This document shows positions 1 through 8,550 of a stretch of DNA of 11,675 bases, one piece after another. The first letter of the stretch is position 1, and each line of letters begins with the position of its first letter. A program made the translations under genes and the position numbers. The DNA is taken from the NCBI GenBank assembly GCA_018970825.1, contig JAGWVP010000046.1, forward strand, positions 1 to 11,675. The letters run 5' to 3'. The notes beneath the pieces were generated by a model. The model was not told where the DNA came from. It did no database searches and worked only from the letters and a program-made list of their open reading frames with translations. This stretch comes from a bacterium. GTDB taxonomy: Bacteria > Desulfobacterota > Binatia > UBA12015.

Positions 1-2176
<2,176 letters not shown>

Positions 2177-2189
2177 TGGTCGTCGCCGG

Positions 2190-2207
2190 GCCGGGCGCGG
2201 GCCCGGC
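2190..2207 (-). promoter_or_regulatory. GC hairpin in the metH leader
   Basis: GCCGGGC and GCCCGGC form a perfect 7-bp stem around a 4-base loop, ending 13 bases before the metH ATG. That is where a ribosome-binding site would lie, and no Shine-Dalgarno sequence is visible there. It could dampen translation initiation or be chance in GC-rich DNA. I could not fit it to a known SAM, SAH or cobalamin riboswitch. Confidence 0.35.
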
Positions 2208-2221
2208 AATCCGATCCCCCG

Positions 2222-2250
2222 GTTGTAACCGACGGGGCGAAGGATGACAG
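2222..2250 (-). promoter_or_regulatory. Candidate sigma70-type promoter for metH
   Basis: Read on the minus strand, CTGTCA (2250-2245) and TACAAC (2227-2222) are separated by 17 bases, each matching four of six consensus positions. Transcription would start near 2215 and give a leader of about 38 bases that contains the hairpin at 2190-2207. The -10 lies inside the short dyad GGTTGTAACC (2221-2230), which could also serve as a regulator site. This is inference from motif spacing alone. Confidence 0.35.
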
Positions 2251-2359
2251 GGGGCGCGACTCGTCGCCTCGCGGGCCGCCCCCGGCTCGGCTATGGCGCG
2301 GAGCGGGCCCGCCGGATCACGCCCGCTGGGCGGGCGGACGCGGGTGAGCGACGCGAACG

Positions 2360-3532
2360 ATGCCGACCGGTCCCCATCGCACCGTTCCGCGTCGCGCCGG
2401 GAAGGCTCTCGGGGCGCCGCTCCTGTCGCTCGCCTTGCTCGCGGTCCCCCGGGGCGCGGGCGCCGGCGGCGAACCGGCGCGCACCGCTGCCTTCCCGCCC
2501 CCCGTCGAGAGCCCCGCGGGCGACGCCGGGGGCCCGGGCGAGTCCAGGGAGGCGTTGCGGGTCGGCAAGGGCGAGCGGCTGCTCGTCGTCGCGCCCCACC
2601 CGGACGACGAGATCCTCGGTGCGGGCGGACTCGTGCAGCGGGTCCTCGAGCGCGGCGGCCGGGTGCGCGTGCTGCTTCTCACGGCGGGCGACGGCTACGT
2701 GGACGCGGTCCGGCACGAGACCGGCACGGCGCGCCCTCCGGCGGCGGAATTCATCGCCTACGGGGAGCGACGGCTGGGGGAGGCGCGCGCGGCGGCGCGC
2801 GTGCTCGGCCGCGGCGTCGCGATCGAGGTGATGGGTTTTCCCGACGGCGGACTCGACCTGCTGCTGCGCCGTCTCGGGCAACCGAGTCCGCCGATGCACT
2901 CGGCGACGACCGGCGCCTCCGATCCGCCTTACGACGACGAGGCCCTCGAACCCGATCTCCCCTACGATGGTCTCGACCTGCGCCGGGCGATGGGCCGGGC
3001 CTTCCGCGAGGCTCGACCGACGATCGTCGCCATCCCCGACCCGGCCGACGTCCACCCCGACCATCGCGCGACCGCGGCGTTCTCGCTGCTCGCGCTGTCC
3101 GATCTCGCGGTGGAAGGTGGTCGGTCCGCCCCGCGTCCGCGCGTGCTCGGCTTCCTCGTGCATTGGCCCGACTGGCCTCCCGGCTGGAATCGCGCGCCGC
3201 GTCCCGAAGACGTCGATCGTCCGCTCGGCCTGCCCCGGGGCCTGCCCCGACGCGACCTCGCGACGCGGCGACTCGCGCTGACGCCTTCGGAGATCGCGAC
3301 CAAGCGTGCCGCCCTTGCGCAGCACGTCTCGCAGGCGCAGGTCATGCCCGAGTTTCTCGGCGCCTTCGTCCGTCGCGAGGAGGTGTTCCGCGAGATTCCC
3401 GCCGCCGATGCCCGCGGTCTCGCGCCGCTGATCGCCGACCTGCGGGTGTCCATGCCGCCGGGGGCTGCGCCCGCGGCGGCGTCGCTCGCCGGAGCCGGCG
3501 GGGCGAGGCAACCGCCGGCTTCGATGCCGTGA
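2360..3532 (+). CDS. Exported LmbE/PIG-L-family zinc deacetylase
   Basis: Predicted metal-dependent N-deacetylase of the LmbE/PIG-L family, whose known members remove acetyl from GlcNAc-type groups (MshB, PIG-L). The substrate here is unknown. The 390-residue protein opens with an Arg-rich n-region and a hydrophobic stretch (about 18-30) ending in Ala/Gly, which looks like a signal peptide, so it probably acts outside the cytoplasm. The core starts near 70. PHPDDE at 79-84 supplies the expected zinc ligands (His80, Asp83) and base (Asp82). HPDH at 232-235 supplies the second histidine pair. About 40 residues between the two motifs are Pro/Asp-rich (about 165-205), and the C-terminus is an Ala/Pro/Gly tail. 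The gene is divergent from metH across 183 bases and lies 71 bases before the MOSC gene on the same strand. The family is clear. The ATG at 2360 is chosen because it gives the full signal peptide. Confidence 0.9.
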   Translation: MPTGPHRTVPRRAGKALGAPLLSLALLAVPRGAGAGGEPARTAAFPPPVESPAGDAGGPGESREALRVGKGERLLVVAPHPDDEILGAGGLVQRVLERGGRVRVLLLTAGDGYVDAVRHETGTARPPAAEFIAYGERRLGEARAAARVLGRGVAIEVMGFPDGGLDLLLRRLGQPSPPMHSATTGASDPPYDDEALEPDLPYDGLDLRRAMGRAFREARPTIVAIPDPADVHPDHRATAAFSLLALSDLAVEGGRSAPRPRVLGFLVHWPDWPPGWNRAPRPEDVDRPLGLPRGLPRRDLATRRLALTPSEIATKRAALAQHVSQAQVMPEFLGAFVRREEVFREIPAADARGLAPLIADLRVSMPPGAAPAAASLAGAGGARQPPASMP

Positions 3533-3603
3533 CGCCCGGGCCGCTGCGGGCACGGCCCTCGGCGGCTTGACGCGATCGAACGGCGCGTGGGACCGTCTCC
3601 TCG

Positions 3604-4467
3604 ATGGCGGTCGTGGGAAGAGTCGTCGGGATCCGGCGCCATCCGGTGAAGTCGATGCGCGGCGAGTCTCTCGTGTCGGCCGAGATCCTGTCCGACGGCC
3701 TGGCCGGCGACCGCGGCTGGGCGGTGCGCGACGACGCGGTCGGCGAGATCCGGGGAGCGAAGAAACTGCCCGATCTCCTGCGCTGCTCGGCGCGCTACCT
3801 GGAGGAGCCGACCGCCGGACGCGTCGGGGTCGCCGAGATCGAGCTTCCCGACGGCAGCCGCGCCCGCAGCGACTCGCCCGAGGCCGCCCGCCTCCTGTCC
3901 GCGCTGCTCGGACGCGACGTCTCGCTCTGGCCGCGCCTGCCCGCCGAACGCCGCGAGCACTACCGCCGCGTCTTCGAGGAGGGCGTCGACCCGGTCGAGG
4001 ACCTGCGCGAGATCTTCGGGCGGCTGCCCGACGAGCCGTTGCCGGACCTCGCGATCTTCCCGCCCGAGCTCTTCGAGCTCACCTCGCCCGCGGGCACCTA
4101 CTTCGACGCCTTCCCGCTCCACGTCGTGACGACCGGGCACCTCGACTTCCTGCGCCGCCGTGCGCCCGGCTCGTCGTTCGACCCGGCGCGCTTCCGTCCG
4201 AACCTGCTGGTGGAGACGCCGGGTGCGCCCGAGGTTCCCCCGGAACTCGACTGGTGCGGGCGCGAGTTGCGGATCGGCGGTGCCACGATCGCGGTGACGG
4301 TCGCGTGCCCGCGATGCGTGATGACGACTCTCCCCCAGGGCGACCTTCCGAAGGACCCCGCGGTGCTCCGCACGATCGTGCGCGACTCGGGCCAGAACGT
4401 CGGAGTTTACGCGACGATCTCGAAGGCGGGCCCGGTCTCGGTCGGCGACGCGGTCGAACTCGCCTGA
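3604..4467 (+). CDS. MOSC-domain protein (YcbX/mARC-like molybdenum-cofactor protein)
   Basis: A 287-residue protein with an N-terminal MOSC beta-barrel domain (HPVKSMRGESL at 13-23, then GDRGWAVRD at 35-43) and a C-terminal MOSC domain (FRPNLLVE at 197-204, CPRCVMTT at 235-242). In the YcbX/mARC relatives the cysteine of the RCxxTT segment binds molybdenum, here Cys238. These proteins reduce N-hydroxylated compounds using molybdenum cofactor and an electron donor. E. coli YcbX carries a fused ferredoxin domain, which is absent here, so a separate redox partner would be needed. There is no signal peptide, so it is cytosolic. Bases 3533-3603 contain no strong promoter, so it may be co-transcribed with the deacetylase gene. 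A tungstate/molybdate-type binding protein is encoded nearby on the other strand. No Shine-Dalgarno sequence precedes the ATG, but the start fits the family. Confidence 0.92.
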   Translation: MAVVGRVVGIRRHPVKSMRGESLVSAEILSDGLAGDRGWAVRDDAVGEIRGAKKLPDLLRCSARYLEEPTAGRVGVAEIELPDGSRARSDSPEAARLLSALLGRDVSLWPRLPAERREHYRRVFEEGVDPVEDLREIFGRLPDEPLPDLAIFPPELFELTSPAGTYFDAFPLHVVTTGHLDFLRRRAPGSSFDPARFRPNLLVETPGAPEVPPELDWCGRELRIGGATIAVTVACPRCVMTTLPQGDLPKDPAVLRTIVRDSGQNVGVYATISKAGPVSVGDAVELA

Positions 4468-4505
4468 GCAGGCCCGGCGACCCGCCCCGGGGTTCACGAG
4501 GTGGA

Positions 4506-4529
4506 CCCGGGCGGCGGGGACCGCCCGGG
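4506..4529. terminator. GC hairpin between convergent genes, probable bidirectional terminator
   Basis: CCCGGGCGG (4506-4514) and CCGCCCGGG (4521-4529) make a perfect 9-bp stem with a 6-base loop. It lies 38 bases after the MOSC stop and one base past the stop of the convergent TrmO gene. There is no T-run, so it is not a canonical intrinsic terminator, but the placement between two convergent genes suits transcription termination in both directions. Confidence 0.6.
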
Positions 4530-4530
4530 C

Positions 4531-5034
4531 CTAGTCGCGCATCGGCCGAATCGGCTTGCGCAGGCGCGGCTCGATGCCGCGCTCGATCCACGGCTCGAGC
4601 CAGCCGTGACCCGCGTCGGGGAAGGCGTCGACGACCGGCAGGTAGGGCTTCAGGTCGAGCACCGGCGTGCCGTCGAGCAGGTCGAGCCCGCGCACCCGGA
4701 CGAGGCCCTCGTCCACGTCGACGGAGGCGAGTTCGACGCAGCTCATCCCGAGCTGCGTCGGCCGGTTCGGTGCACGCGTCGCGAACACGCCGCGTCGCGG
4801 ACCGCCGCGCGGCGGGCGCACCCGGGTCGCGAAGCCGCGGCTGCGGTGGAAGAGGAAGAGCACCCAGATGCGCGAGAAGCTCCCGAGGTCCGCAAGCGCA
4901 TCCCGCCAGGGAGGTTCGATCTCGATCGAGGCCTCCGCGTCGGCTGCGGCCGAGGGCTGGTGCGGCGCGTCCTCGCGGCGGCGCCACGGCGTGCGCGCGT
5001 GCCCGACGATGCGGAGTTCGACGCCGTCGATCAC
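4531..5034 (-). CDS. trmO: TrmO/TsaA-type tRNA methyltransferase (UPF0066), short form
   Basis: TrmO uses S-adenosylmethionine to methylate N6-threonylcarbamoyladenosine at position 37 of certain tRNAs, tuning ANN-codon decoding. The signature is clear: GVFATRAPNRP at 82-92, then GMSCVEL (96-102), and LDLLDGTPVLDLKPYLP (118-134). The frame stays open far upstream, but homology begins near a GTG at 5034, giving 167 residues. That start is inferred because no ATG lies in the right place. E. coli TrmO is about 235 residues and has an extra C-terminal domain. This protein matches shorter versions consisting of the beta-barrel domain plus a brief basic tail. The usual PNPIG stretch reads PTQLG here. 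It lies 37 bases downstream of the binding-protein gene on the same strand, so the two are probably co-transcribed. The hairpin at 4506-4529 sits immediately beyond its stop. Confidence 0.87.
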   Translation of the reverse strand: MIDGVELRIVGHARTPWRRREDAPHQPSAAADAEASIEIEPPWRDALADLGSFSRIWVLFLFHRSRGFATRVRPPRGGPRRGVFATRAPNRPTQLGMSCVELASVDVDEGLVRVRGLDLLDGTPVLDLKPYLPVVDAFPDAGHGWLEPWIERGIEPRLRKPIRPMRD

Positions 5035-5071
5035 GGTTCGCCCGGGGCTCGTCGTCGCGGCGGGGAACCCG

Positions 5072-6067
5072 TCAAGGATCCTGCCCCAGGGCGCGCTTCG
5101 CCGGGAATCCCGGCGGGAAGAGGAATCCGCTCGCGTCGAAGGCCCGTCGGCCGGGGGCCGAGCCGAGGAAGTCCGCGAATCGCATCGCTGCGGCCGGATG
5201 GGGGGAGCCGGCGAGCGGCACCACCGCGATCGCGAGCGGTGCTCCCCGCCAGGTCCGACCGGCGGCCTCCACGGTCGCGGCCGCGTACACGGCGGCTCTT
5301 CCGGGGTCGGCGAGGTCGATCTCGCCCGGCAGCGCGAGCACCGCGAGCGAGGCCGCGACGGCGCGGCTGCGCTCGAGGATCGCGACGTCGGCTTCGCCGC
5401 GTTGCAGGCGCGACACGAGCTGGTCGGGCGGCACCACCCGTGCACGAGCGAGCAGGCGCGCCTCCAGCTTGTCGTTTCCGTAATAGGTCCCGGCGAGGTG
5501 CAGGACGAACGCCGTGCGTCGGCCGAGAGGATCCGCCGCGGGGTCGGTCCTCACCATCCGCACGCCGCCCGCGTCGAGCGCGAGCAGCCAGTCGCGCCCG
5601 GCGGCGACGGCCTTCCCGAACGTCGACTCGGCGCGGTAGGCGACGACCATCGAGTCCGAGGCGACGGCCGTGTAGTAGGGCGCCTGCTCGGGCGAGAGCT
5701 TCGCCGCGACCAGCGACGGGTCGTCGACCAGCAGGAGGTCGGCGGGACGGCCTGCGGCGGTCGCGAGCGCGATCGCGTCGGGGCTCGGCTGGGACTCCGC
5801 CTCGACGCCGACCGGCGACTGCTTCGCGAACGCGGGCACGAGCCCGCGCCGCACGAGTCCCTCGAGGGAGCGCGAATGGAGCACGACGATGCTCTCGGCC
5901 GGGGGGCGCTTCGCCCCGGCGGGCGACGAACCCGGCTGCGGGGTCGCGTCGGCTCCTGCGGGGGCGGCCCGGGCGGCGTCGATCGCGCCCGTGGTCGCGA
6001 TCAGGACGAGGGTCGCGGCGAGACGCACGCGCCCGCGGCGGGCCGAAGCTCTGGCGGGCCTCCTCAT
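5072..6067 (-). CDS. Periplasmic tungstate/molybdate-type substrate-binding protein (WtpA/ModA-like)
   Basis: A 331-residue secreted binding protein that resembles the WtpA family of tungstate/molybdate ABC importers. A basic n-region and hydrophobic core (about 14-30) end in ARA/AP, a Sec-type cleavage region. I see no cysteine, so it is not a lipoprotein. WtpA-like landmarks occur in order: a strand and Ser-rich loop (VVLHSRSLEG, 61-70), GRPADLLLVDD (106-116), DSMVVAY (138-144), DPLGRRTAFVLHLAGTYYG (179-197), GEADVAILE (224-232), LPGEIDLADP (246-255) and HPAAAMRFADFLGS (290-303). Asp179 and Glu232 align by eye with the two acidic residues that coordinate the oxyanion in WtpA. No permease or ATPase gene is next to it, and TrmO follows instead. 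The ATG at 6067 is followed by Arg codons, and a GTG at codon 14 is a less likely alternative. Family membership is firm but ligand identity is inferred. Confidence 0.85.
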   Translation of the reverse strand: MRRPARASARRGRVRLAATLVLIATTGAIDAARAAPAGADATPQPGSSPAGAKRPPAESIVVLHSRSLEGLVRRGLVPAFAKQSPVGVEAESQPSPDAIALATAAGRPADLLLVDDPSLVAAKLSPEQAPYYTAVASDSMVVAYRAESTFGKAVAAGRDWLLALDAGGVRMVRTDPAADPLGRRTAFVLHLAGTYYGNDKLEARLLARARVVPPDQLVSRLQRGEADVAILERSRAVAASLAVLALPGEIDLADPGRAAVYAAATVEAAGRTWRGAPLAIAVVPLAGSPHPAAAMRFADFLGSAPGRRAFDASGFLFPPGFPAKRALGQDP

Positions 6068-6070
6068 TTC

Positions 6071-6080
6071 GGGCTAGCCC
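6071..6080. promoter_or_regulatory. 10-bp palindrome between divergent start codons
   Basis: GGGCTAGCCC is a perfect palindrome inside the 21 bases that separate the start codons of the binding protein (6067) and the DUF420 protein (6089). It is centred 8 bases from one start and 13 from the other, so a protein bound here could block initiation in both directions. It could also be chance. No factor is identified. Confidence 0.35.
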
Positions 6081-6088
6081 CGTGAATC

Positions 6089-6664
6089 ATGGGAAACGCT
6101 CGCGCCGGCGCGATCGAGCGCCTCTCCGATCGCTCCTTCTTCGTCTTCAACGCGATTCTCTCGGTCCTCGCCCTGTCCTTCATCGGCTGGATCCTCCTGC
6201 TTCGCGACCGGGCCGGTTCGGGCGGAGTCGACCTGCGCTTCCTGCCCGCCGTGAACGCCGCGCTGAACGGCACCTCCGCCGTGCTGCTCGCCGCCGGCTG
6301 GGCGGCGGCCCGACGTCGTTCGCTGCGCCTTCACAAGCGTCTGGTCGTCGCCGCGTTCGCCGCCTCGACGGTCTTCCTCGTGTCCTACCTCGTCTACCAC
6401 TGGGTGCACGGGGACACGAAGTACCCCGGGCAGGGACCGATGCGGACGTTCTACCTGGCCGTGCTCGCGAGCCACGTCCTCCTGTCGACGGTGGTCGTGC
6501 CGGGGGCGCTGACCGCGTTCTGGTTCGCCTGGCGCCGGGAGTTCGCCCGCCACACGAGGGTCACGCGGGTCCTCATGCCGATCTGGCTCTACGTGTCGGT
6601 GACCGGGGTGCTCATCTGGTGGCTGCTGCGGGCCGCGACGGCCGCGGTTCCGGCCCTGCCGTGA
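6089..6664 (+). CDS. DUF420 membrane protein (YozB/CtaM-like)
   Basis: A 191-residue inner-membrane protein of the DUF420 family, whose studied Gram-positive members (CtaM) are needed for maturation of heme-A terminal oxidases. Five hydrophobic segments are visible, near 17-38, 52-73, 86-106, 120-147 and 161-180. The family pattern is strong: LHKRLVVAAF (81-90), LVSYLVYHWVHGDT (97-110), GPMRTFYLAVLASH (116-129), ARHTRVTRVLMPIWLYVSVTG (153-173). Histidines 82, 104, 107, 129 and 155 are the likely metal or heme contacts. No cytochrome oxidase gene is in the window, so its oxidase partner must lie elsewhere. It starts 21 bases from the divergent binding-protein gene, so promoters must overlap or lie inside the opposing reading frame. 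Its TGA overlaps the GTG start of the thioesterase, forming a coupled pair. The family is certain and the role is transferred from distant homologues. Confidence 0.9.
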   Translation: MGNARAGAIERLSDRSFFVFNAILSVLALSFIGWILLLRDRAGSGGVDLRFLPAVNAALNGTSAVLLAAGWAAARRRSLRLHKRLVVAAFAASTVFLVSYLVYHWVHGDTKYPGQGPMRTFYLAVLASHVLLSTVVVPGALTAFWFAWRREFARHTRVTRVLMPIWLYVSVTGVLIWWLLRAATAAVPALP

Positions 6665-7104
6665 GGCGCAGCGTCGTCCTCCACCGCGTTCCCTTCTTCG
6701 AGACGGACGCGATGGGGATCGTCCACCACGCGAACTACGTGCGCTGGCTCGAACTCGCCCGTGTCGCCTGGATGGACGAGCACGACCGTCCCTACCGCGA
6801 GTGGGTGGCGCAGGGTTTCCACTTCGCGACCACCCGGGTGGTCGTTGACTACCGGCGTGCCGTCGCGTTCGACGACCGGGTCGCGATCGCGACCTGGCTC
6901 GACTGGGTCGCGGGTGCGTCCCTCGCGATGGCCTACGAGATCGACCGCGAAGGAGAGCGCGTCGCGACCGCGCGCACCGAGCACGCGCTGGTCGGCACCG
7001 ACGGACGGCCGCGCCGCCTGCCGGCGCCACGCCGCGCCGGGCTCGAGGCGCTCGCGGCGAGCCGGGGTCGTCAGCGCGAGGCCCGGCGGGCGAAGACGAC
7101 GTAG
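6661..7104 (+). CDS. Hotdog-fold acyl-CoA thioesterase (4HBT, YbgC-like)
   Basis: A 147-residue single-hotdog thioesterase predicted to hydrolyse acyl-CoA thioesters in the cytoplasm. The N-terminal signature reads FFETDAMGIVHHANYVRWLE from residue 12. Asp16 occupies the catalytic position of the 4HBT/YbgC group and the HHANY segment follows as expected. VVVDYRRAVAFDDRVAI (about 60-76) matches the second conserved strand region. Length is normal for the family. The start is the GTG at 6661, whose last two bases are shared with the TGA of the DUF420 gene (GTGA overlap), so translational coupling is likely. YbgC in other bacteria is usually tied to tol-pal, but no tol gene is present here, and the true acyl substrate is unknown. 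The last 34 bases overlap the convergent permease gene. The C-terminus is Arg/Ala-rich and probably disordered. Confidence 0.9.
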   Translation: MRRSVVLHRVPFFETDAMGIVHHANYVRWLELARVAWMDEHDRPYREWVAQGFHFATTRVVVDYRRAVAFDDRVAIATWLDWVAGASLAMAYEIDREGERVATARTEHALVGTDGRPRRLPAPRRAGLEALAASRGRQREARRAKTT

Positions 7105-8447
7105 GCCGGCAACCCGGTCGCCGCGACCGCGAGCGCGGCCGCGCACTCGAGCGGGCGGCCGATCGCCATCGCGAGCGCGATCCCTACGTTCGCGACCAGG
7201 TAGAGCCCCGGCACCCACGGGTAGCCGATCGCACGGAAGGGTCGTGGCCAGGCGGGTCGCTCGCGCCGCAGCACCGCGAGCGCCGCGACGTCGGCGATGG
7301 TCGCGAGCACGATCGCGAACGTCGTGTAGTCGAGCACGCTCGGGAAGCGCCGCAGGAGGACGACCAGCGCGATCGCGACCGCGGCCTGGACGGCGATCGC
7401 GACGTGCGGCGTGAGGTTCGCCTCGTGGACCCGGTCCGTACCGGCGAAGAAGAGGCCGTCGAGCGCCATCGCGTAGGCGATCCGCGGCCCGACGAGGATC
7501 GTCGCGTTCAGGCAGCCGAGGACCGAGAGCAGGACGAGGGCGGCGGCGACCCGGCCACCCGCCTCCCCGAACAACGCGCGCGCGGCGGCCTCTCCGACGC
7601 GCGGCTCGCCGGCCAGGCGGTCCATCCCGAGCGCGCCCAGGTAGAGCGCGTTCACGGCGAGGTAGAGCAGGGTGCAGGCGGCGAGGCCGAGCAGCAGCGA
7701 TCGCGGAAGGGTGCGACCGGGGTCGCGCAACTCGCTCGCGACGTAGATCGACGCGTTCCACCCGAGGTAGCTGAACAGGATCGGGGGCAGGGCGAGCGCG
7801 GCCGCGAGGGGGCCGACGGCGGCGGTCGCTCTGCCCGGCGGGGCGACCGGCACGCCGGCTTCCGTCGCGAAGGCGAAGCCCGCGGCGACCAGTGCCGCGA
7901 GCGTTCCGACCTTGAGCAGCGCGGTCGCGGTGTTGAACAGCGCGCCGGCCCGCAGGCCGCGGTGGTTCACCCACGAGGTCGCGAGGATCGCCGCGACGGC
8001 GATCGCCGTGCGACCGGTCGCGGAGAGCGCGACGAAGGGTTCGAGGCCGTCGGCGAAGCCGACCGCGAGCGTGGCGACGGTCCCGGCGTAGATGACGAAG
8101 AAGGAGAGCCAGCCGACGAGGAAGCCCGCGAGCGGGTGGAAGGCCTCGCGCAGGTAGACGTAGTCGCCGCCCGCCCGCGGCATCATCGTGCCGAGTTCCG
8201 CGTTGGCGAGGGCGCCGGCCGCGGACAGGGCGCCGCCGACGAGCCATGCGAGCAGGAAGAGCCGCCCGTCGGGCACGAGCGCGGCGACCGTGCCCGGCGT
8301 GAGGAAGATTCCGACGCCGATCACCGAGGACACGACGAGCATGGTCGCGTCGAGCGTGCCGAGTTCCCGGCGCAGCCGGTCCGCCGGGTGACGACCGAGT
8401 CCCTCGGCCGTTCCCGCCCTGCCGGCCGGTTCTCCCTGCTTCGCCAC
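7071..8447 (-). CDS. APC-superfamily amino-acid permease (LAT-like)
   Basis: A twelve-helix inner-membrane transporter of the amino acid-polyamine-organocation superfamily. The first helix carries the unwound substrate loop SSVIGVGIFLTPG (40-52), and PRAGGDYVYLREAF (90-103) follows helix 2. The sixth-helix segment FSYLGWNASIYVASELRDP (225-243) matches the F-x-Y-x-GW plus acidic pattern of LAT-type exchangers and related amino-acid permeases. The GTG at 8447 gives 458 residues, the usual size, with a purine-rich GACGAGG stretch upstream. The open frame extends further, including an in-frame ATG at 8552, but the added residues look non-homologous. Substrate cannot be read from sequence; neutral or basic amino acids or amines are possible. 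The 3' end overlaps the convergent thioesterase by 34 bases. Helical content and motif order leave little doubt about the family. Confidence 0.92.
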   Translation of the reverse strand: MAKQGEPAGRAGTAEGLGRHPADRLRRELGTLDATMLVVSSVIGVGIFLTPGTVAALVPDGRLFLLAWLVGGALSAAGALANAELGTMMPRAGGDYVYLREAFHPLAGFLVGWLSFFVIYAGTVATLAVGFADGLEPFVALSATGRTAIAVAAILATSWVNHRGLRAGALFNTATALLKVGTLAALVAAGFAFATEAGVPVAPPGRATAAVGPLAAALALPPILFSYLGWNASIYVASELRDPGRTLPRSLLLGLAACTLLYLAVNALYLGALGMDRLAGEPRVGEAAARALFGEAGGRVAAALVLLSVLGCLNATILVGPRIAYAMALDGLFFAGTDRVHEANLTPHVAIAVQAAVAIALVVLLRRFPSVLDYTTFAIVLATIADVAALAVLRRERPAWPRPFRAIGYPWVPGLYLVANVGIALAMAIGRPLECAAALAVAATGLPAYVVFARRASR

Positions 8448-8486
8448 GGGCCTCGTCCCGCCCCGAGGAAGCCGAGTCGCGCCCGT

Positions 8487-8500
8487 CGGCGCAAGCGCCG
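8487..8500. promoter_or_regulatory. Inverted repeat in the permease/hydrolase divergent region
   Basis: CGGCGC, two A bases and GCGCCG form a perfect 6-bp dyad in the 103 bases between the permease GTG (8447) and the hydrolase ATG (8551). It could be an operator or part of the permease leader. In DNA this GC-rich such dyads also arise by chance. Confidence 0.25.
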
Positions 8501-8550
8501 GCGGGGTCGCTCCTCTGGCCCACCCGCCCGGATCGCGGCATGATCCGTCC

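Noticed and set aside
2177..2359. SAM, SAH or cobalamin riboswitch upstream of metH
   Set aside because: The region was read on the minus strand and no conserved core of these riboswitches could be fitted. Only a single GC hairpin is evident.
2244..2831. Plus-strand frame starting ATGACAGGG, considered as an upstream gene or earlier start for the deacetylase
   Set aside because: It is out of frame with the deacetylase and gives an Arg/Ser/Pro-rich product without a domain.
3567..5483. Plus-strand frame of 638 residues over the MOSC and TrmO genes
   Set aside because: Arg/Gly/Ala low-complexity translation in the wrong frame relative to two recognised genes.
4501..6660. Upstream part of the plus-strand frame that ends in the thioesterase
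   Set aside because: Only the last 147 residues match a family. Upstream of the GTG at 6661 it is an Arg/Pro-rich shadow of TrmO, the binding protein and the DUF420 gene.
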